A stretch of DNA of 14,139 nucleotides from Hymenopellis radicata (lineage: Eukaryota > Basidiomycota > Agaricomycetes > Agaricales > Physalacriaceae): NCBI GenBank assembly GCA_015501595.1, contig JADNRX010001124.1, forward strand, positions 1 to 14,139. The letters are read 5' to 3'. The position numbers and the translations under genes were made by a program. Below the pieces are notes generated by a model that ran no database searches, was not told the origin of the DNA, and saw nothing but the letters and a program-made list of their open reading frames with translations. Position 1 is the first letter of the stretch; each line of letters begins with the position of its first letter. Positions 10,193-14,139 of the stretch are shown in pieces.

Positions 10193-11041
10193 GCAGCCTC
10201 GTCACCGTGCAAGACGATGAGTCCGACGTTTAGGTCGACGTTGGAGATTTAGCAGGTCGGTGGCTGTGCTGAACAAGTGTATAGCCCCTATTCACTGCAT
10301 CAGTCTGATTTCCAAAAATAGCTGCAGATCCTCTACCTGTGCAGTTCGTGCCACGATTGCAGGCAAAAAATGTCCCCAGTCAGAAGCAACCTGGGAATGA
10401 GAAAGTATATGAGGGATTTGGACAGAGAAAGAGACAGAGAGGCCTTCTCCGATGTCAGTCGGGAATTGCCTGAACAGGGCATGGTTACCAACATCACGAA
10501 CGCAGAAAGATTACCACGAGTGACTCAGAATGAGCCACAGTCCAGGGTCAGGTGCGTGCACACGGCGGAAGTAGAAGAACGTTCGTCAGTAGGTCGACGC
10601 CACACTCCGCAGTGCCACATATATATAAGCTCTGGTTGCACTGTTATTCAGACTACTCATTAAGGTTGATCGTAGATTCTCATAGACATGCCACGGCCAA
10701 TAGCCTGCAAGGGTCGGCGGCGACAGGTCTCCGTTTCCATTTCGCTTTGGCGCCACAAAGCGGATTGAAAGCGGATACAAATCAGTTGATTTCCAGACTG
10801 CGACAAAAGCCGGACAACGAAGTCATGCCCGGAGAGACGGGTCTGTGATCATCCAGAGCATGAACAGAAGTTATCAACAAGTTATTCGAAACGAGAACAC
10901 TGGCCAGATTCCCTGCCTATCAGCTCGATAAAGAGAGCTAACAGTTATACGTCGATTTCACTAGGAGCACAACTTAGGACAGAACAATGGAAATTATTTC
11001 AGCGACCTTTCTAACTAGAGAAACCTGTCAGCAACTGCGCC
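10193..11041. promoter_or_regulatory. Intergenic region upstream of CCH1; likely its promoter and leader
   Basis: No convincing gene lies in these 849 bp between the CCH1 start and the stop of the third ICMT-like copy, both on the - strand. Seen directly: a palindromic TGACTCA (10521-10527), the core of Gcn4/AP-1 sites; an alternating TATATATAAG near 10619-10628; a CCAAT at 10697-10701; and a purine-rich GAGAGACAGAGAG tract around 10425-10440. On the CCH1 strand the leader has an ATG-CAG-TGA mini-frame at 10300-10292. The lower part of the region should also hold the 3' end of the ICMT-like transcript. No site has been shown to work. Confidence 0.5.
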
Positions 11042-11761
11042 TCAATACACCTTGGGAATCATTCTATACGGCACATCCCTCCTCCAGTTCTCCCACTGCT
11101 CTCCAAACGCCTCTCGCAGCATCTCATCTTCCTTTTTCATCCGCGAGATATACATAACTCTAACTATTACCAAAACATACATACCTACGCCCACCCAGAG
11201 CAGCGGCGTCATGACTTCAGACTGTACGCATGAAAACCAAGGCGTAACACAAAGCACATACCGCACTTGAACCAGAGCTCCCCCCATGTAACTCGGGTGC
11301 CGGACGTAAGCGTACGGTAGGTAATCAACCTATGATCCTTGCGAATAGCGAGCTCAAAGGTGAAGAAACGCGCTAGGATGCGGTAGCAAGCCACGCGCAG
11401 CAGGATACCTGCCTTGACGAGAGTCCAAGCAGCGATAAAAGACCATGACACGCGCATCTGGCATGTCGCAGGTGGTTGTAATGTCGACCACCTTGCGGGG
11501 AAGAGATGCAAGATGGCGATAGTATCGAAGATGAACATGGAGGAGAAGGCGGTCTGTGGAGATGTCAGATAACTGAGCGGCGAGGCGGAGACAGGTGCAG
11601 ACCTTGAGGGATATAATCACATATCGGTTAAAATACTCTGAATCGAAGACGTTCTTGATTGCCTTGCGCTCTGCGGCGAGAGGCGGAGCATTCGGCGGTG
11701 TCAGTGAAACATACATGCAGTATGCTGCACTGAAAGTGAACGGAATTCTCCAGAGAGACAT
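11042..11761 (-). pseudogene. ICMT-like methyltransferase, third copy, frameshifted at RHPxY motif
   Basis: Exon 1 is 11761-11603 (53 codons, starting MSLWRIPFTF), followed by a 49-nt intron (11602-11554, GTCTGC...CAG, phase 0). Exon 2 from 11553 encodes membrane helices, FTFELAIRKDHRLITY, and then loses frame at 11317/11316. In the next frame the protein resumes as PYAYVRHPSYMGG and continues to RMKKEDEMLREAFGEQWENW and VPYRMIPKVY, stopping at 11042. Relative to the expected Tyr-Gly-Pro-Tyr codons four bases are missing, so this copy has the one-base loss of copy 1 plus loss of one codon. An ATG at 11794 would add 11 residues. I chose 11761 because exon 1 then matches copy 2. Copies 1 and 3 are closer to each other than to copy 2. 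It is probably a pseudogene unless the product is rescued by frameshifting. Confidence 0.78.
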
Positions 11762-11850
11762 CGGTGATACCGTGTGAGTTGGGGAAGAAGGCAAGGAGGT
11801 AAAAGTGGGCAGAAGTAGGCGAGACGAACTAAGTCATACACGTAAGTAAG

Positions 11851-11864
11851 GTTAGAGGTTAGAG
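11851..11864. repeat. GTTAGAG tandem pair
   Basis: Two head-to-tail copies of the 7-mer GTTAGAG follow TAAG and precede GATGGC. It resembles a degenerate telomere-type repeat and lies about 200 bp from the TTAGGG tract. Confidence 0.8.
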
Positions 11865-12043
11865 GATGGCTAGAAGTGCGAAGGCACCGAACTAGCGAAA
11901 AGACCTGTCGGCACCGGTTTTACGGTCTTAATACAGATCTGGGCCAGATGAATACTTCCATGGCAAGCTGCAGTCATACACAACGGTTGTTCATGAAAGG
12001 TGTGCAAGCTGGCAGAAAGCATTTAGGCTCGGGGATTGCCGTG

Positions 12044-12078
12044 AGTTGCACTGACCAGGGTTAGGGTTAGTTGCACTG
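12044..12078. repeat. Short interstitial TTAGGG tract flanked by a 10-bp direct repeat
   Basis: AGGGTTAGGGTTAG (12057-12070) is just over two units of the TTAGGG telomere repeat used by most filamentous fungi. It is bracketed by an exact 10-bp direct repeat, AGTTGCACTG, at 12044-12053 and 12069-12078. The second copy overlaps the last two bases of the tract. Confidence 0.85.
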
Positions 12079-12121
12079 TTCATCGACGTCCACGACGACG
12101 ACAAGGCCGTTCAACCCTACC

Positions 12122-13240
12122 ATGGCAACGACAACGGCGACGGTGATTCCGCCTGCAAATTGCTCGCTGAACGTGCTGCGGTTCCAAATACAAAGGTGCG
12201 TCCCGCCCCCCACAGCAAACGACGATGACCGACCGAATGCCCCCAGTTCGGACGTCATCGACGAACAAGCCAGGATTAACGTCTACGAAGAAAAGTCGGA
12301 GAATGTAATATGGTACAAGGTCAGCGCAGCGTCTAAACGGTGTGTTGGGAAATGTACTGACTAGTTACCAGGAAAGATACCTCGGCGACGAGGAGATCGT
12401 GGAACACATTATTGTGCGTGTTTTAAACGCTATTCTCCATGTCGGCTAACAAATTGCAGCATAACCCAACGTCGACAATTTGCTGGTCAATACACCGACC
12501 CAAGCGCGGCTGGTATATCCGCATTCGATCGCGTCTTTTCCCGCCTGGCGTATTCATACCGTTCACGCCGGTACCGCCAGCGTCGCCGCACCACTGCGAT
12601 GCCGCTCTTTCCATACATTCCCGGACCAATATCCCTGCCGAGTCTCCAACAGAGATCAGCGAGGCATTTACGTTCCAGGAGAGATCATCATCACCACATT
12701 CATATCCGCCCACGCCACCGCCGCCTCGGCCACCATCGTTGACTGTCACGCCGGCATCCCCGAGGTCGTCCACGTCGACATTGGAGCACGTCCGGCAGCA
12801 ACGCAGATATGCGAGTTCATCATGACGCCAAGCTCGCACCACCCACCAAGCCAGAAAACACGTCGTTTTTGTCGCGTGCACTTACCGCGCTGATGAACCA
12901 TACACCATCCAACTCCAACTCATTTAGCCTGTCCCGCGTCTCCTCAGCACCACCCCCTATGCAGCTGCTGATCCGTTCCACGATCCAGCCTCTGCGCGCC
13001 CCTCCTTGTCTTCCATGATCGCACTCCCTTCCTCAGCTTCGGCTCCAGAATGGGGACCATCGAAATCGATAAGGCAGAAGAACGGCTTGTAGGCATTGAC
13101 ACCAGCTTCTGGATAGCTGTCGCGTTGACATATTTGGAATTTCTCGCGGACGAGAGGTCAGTTGCCTTGATTACATTCTTCTTGGCTCTTTTGCTAACAC
13201 GGCCCGTCTGCAGAGCTACCTCGCTGCCGCCAGCGACTAA
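12122..13240 (+). pseudogene. Unknown fungal gene with several apparent frameshifts
   Basis: The first four exons join cleanly: 12122-12195, 12247-12319, 12372-12413 and 12460 onward. Introns are 46-52 nt and GT-AG, giving a protein with RINVYEEKSENVIWYK, ERYLGDEEIVEHIIHNPTST and a Pro/Ser-rich stretch. This frame stops at TGA 12823-12825 (184 residues). Good coding sequence nevertheless continues: SFLSRALTALMNH in the +1 frame, then PYAAADPFHDP in the original frame, then SFWIAVALTYLEFLADE in a third frame. After a 59-nt intron (13157-13215, with a GCTAAC branch motif) it ends YLAAASD-stop at 13240. The changes sit near 12823, in a C5 run near 12953, and near 13091. I do not recognise the family and assign no function. 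The TTC TGG to GAG segment is the most confident downstream exon. An alternative is a genuine 184-residue protein ending at 12825. Confidence 0.6.
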
Positions 13241-13399
13241 CGAGCACCCGTTGTCCTCAACGATACATTTATGAACTATTCTAGGGACTCCCCTTTTCCG
13301 GAGTGACCGCATTATATTAATCGCTGTTGGCCTCCTATTACACGAGACGTCACTTGCCCATAATCCACTATATTTGCACCCTTTCTATCTCCCGCCATC

Positions 13400-14138
13400 A
13401 TGTCCCTCAACCCAGACACTGTCGACCCCATCCTAAGCCGGGAACCCAGCATCGACCATTCTTTTCCATCCAACTCGTCGTTCCATGTCGCGACTAGCAG
13501 CGAGGACACCAGACCTGGCCTCACTCTAGCGCCTCTTTCTGACGAGGATGCTGGGGCCGGACCGGAGGACGATTTCGACGTCTTTGACCTCGAGCTGATA
13601 CCCACGGTGGGCGGAAAGGTCAGTATCGCCCGGTCTACTTCATTCTGCTTGTTTACGAGTCCAACAGACAACAGAACTAAGCTTCCGGAAACGCAATACT
13701 ACCGGCATATCTAGCGCCCGTCCGACGTACAAGGTCGAGAAGAGGGTTGTCAGCCATTTTCTTGGCAAGAAGAACATGAGCATCACCATCAGCCGCAACG
13801 AAGGTCTCAGTGCTACCACCCCGCCTTCGCGCTCTCGACGGACCACTAAGGGTTATGCCTCCATCTTCGAGGCCCTTGACGCAAACCCTCGCCAGGCGAT
13901 TATGGCCGCGACGCCTGACTGCGTCCTCTCTGACACGACGCGTGGCGGGCGCATCGTGTTGACGTCCTTCTGCGGTGCCTACGATCCCCAAAACACCCGT
14001 AGCAAAACCGGCCGGGACGGCGGGGCTTATCATTTCTTCCCCCTTGTCATATCCGACGAAACCCCGCCCGAGAACCACATCGTTGATCCCCTCTCCGAGC
14101 CGAACCATCTATACTTTGGGGGGTCACTTTCTCTTTGA
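13400..14138 (+). CDS. Unknown protein, two exons, may continue past the window
   Basis: Exon 1 is 13400-13618 (73 codons), followed by a 49-nt intron (13619-13667, GTCAGT...ACAG, phase 0). Exon 2 from 13668 is open to TGA at 14136-14138, giving 229 residues. The ATG follows a pyrimidine-rich stretch with an ATTATATTAAT element about 90 bp upstream, typical of a fungal promoter. The N-terminus is acidic and Ser-rich (SDEDAGAGPEDDFDVFDLEL). Exon 2 starts with a basic segment (LSFRKRNTTG, VEKRVVSHFLGKKN) and has a more ordered part with GYASIFEALDANPRQAIMAA and GGRIVLTSFCGAY. There is no signal peptide or membrane helix, so a soluble protein is likely. I do not recognise a family. A further donor near 14125 (GGGTCACTT) could carry the gene beyond the window, so the C-terminus is uncertain. 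It starts 160 bp after the preceding + strand gene. Confidence 0.7.
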
Positions 14139-14139
14139 T

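Larger units (their letters stand above)
11762..12121. other. Spacer with telomere-like short repeats
   Basis: I see no gene in these 360 bp between the start of the third ICMT-like copy and the next + strand gene. The region holds a tandem GTTAGAG pair (11851-11864) and a TTAGGG-type tract (12057-12070), both listed separately. It probably contains the two divergent promoters, but no clear promoter element stands out. Confidence 0.5.

Noticed and set aside
11224..11268. A 45-nt GT-AG candidate intron in the third ICMT-like copy.
   Set aside because: Unspliced, the segment aligns with the corresponding part of copy 1 (VLC...WFSCV against VWC...WLECV); splicing would delete about 15 residues of that region.
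12423..12881. A 152-residue - strand frame rich in Gly and Asp.
   Set aside because: It is the antisense shadow of the Pro/Ser-rich + strand exon; the + strand has phase-consistent introns and the better protein.
12823..13095. Sequencing or assembly error as the full explanation for the frame changes here and in the ICMT-like copies.
   Set aside because: Not excluded at single sites, but the absence of any error in over 6 kb of CCH1 coding sequence and the same-site lesion in two ICMT-like copies make it a poor general explanation.

Overview
The window looks like nuclear DNA from a filamentous basidiomycete, most likely an Agaricomycete. The genes are packed with introns of about 46-59 nt that begin GTRNGT-like and often carry a CTRAY-type branch motif before the AG. 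The long gene encodes a fungal Cch1-type channel, isoprenylcysteine methyltransferase (ICMT) paralogues are clustered, and a short TTAGGG-type motif is present.

Layout. At the left edge, the 3' part of an ICMT-like gene runs on the + strand (1-623) and carries a frameshift at its RHPxY motif. It converges on an intact two-exon ICMT-like gene on the - strand (705-1485). From 1486 to 2825 there is no convincing intact gene. That stretch holds a 39-bp tandem duplication and some decayed coding-like sequence. The centre is one large - strand gene (10192 to 2826), which I read as CCH1, the pore subunit of the fungal high-affinity Ca2+ channel. I could join 24 exons with GT-AG introns and consistent phase into a 2,050-residue open frame with four six-helix repeats. 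Its upstream region is 10193-11041. A third ICMT-like copy follows on the - strand (11042-11761), broken at the same site as the first. A spacer then carries GTTAGAG and TTAGGG-type repeats. Next is a + strand gene of unknown function with several apparent frameshifts (12122-13240). Last is a second unknown + strand gene (13400-14138), which reaches the right edge.

How the genes relate. CCH1 is the only gene with a confident role: Ca2+ entry at the plasma membrane, in other fungi together with Mid1 and upstream of calcineurin. ICMT-type enzymes methylate prenylated C-terminal cysteines at the ER. I see no functional link between the two; they look like neighbours by local duplication. The most notable signals are an N-E-E-E selectivity filter with a charge-poor repeat IV sensor, a CCH1 C-terminus hidden behind a 51-nt intron that contains an in-frame stop, and the same-site frameshift in two ICMT paralogues. 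I found no CRISPR array, tRNA, rRNA or intact transposon.
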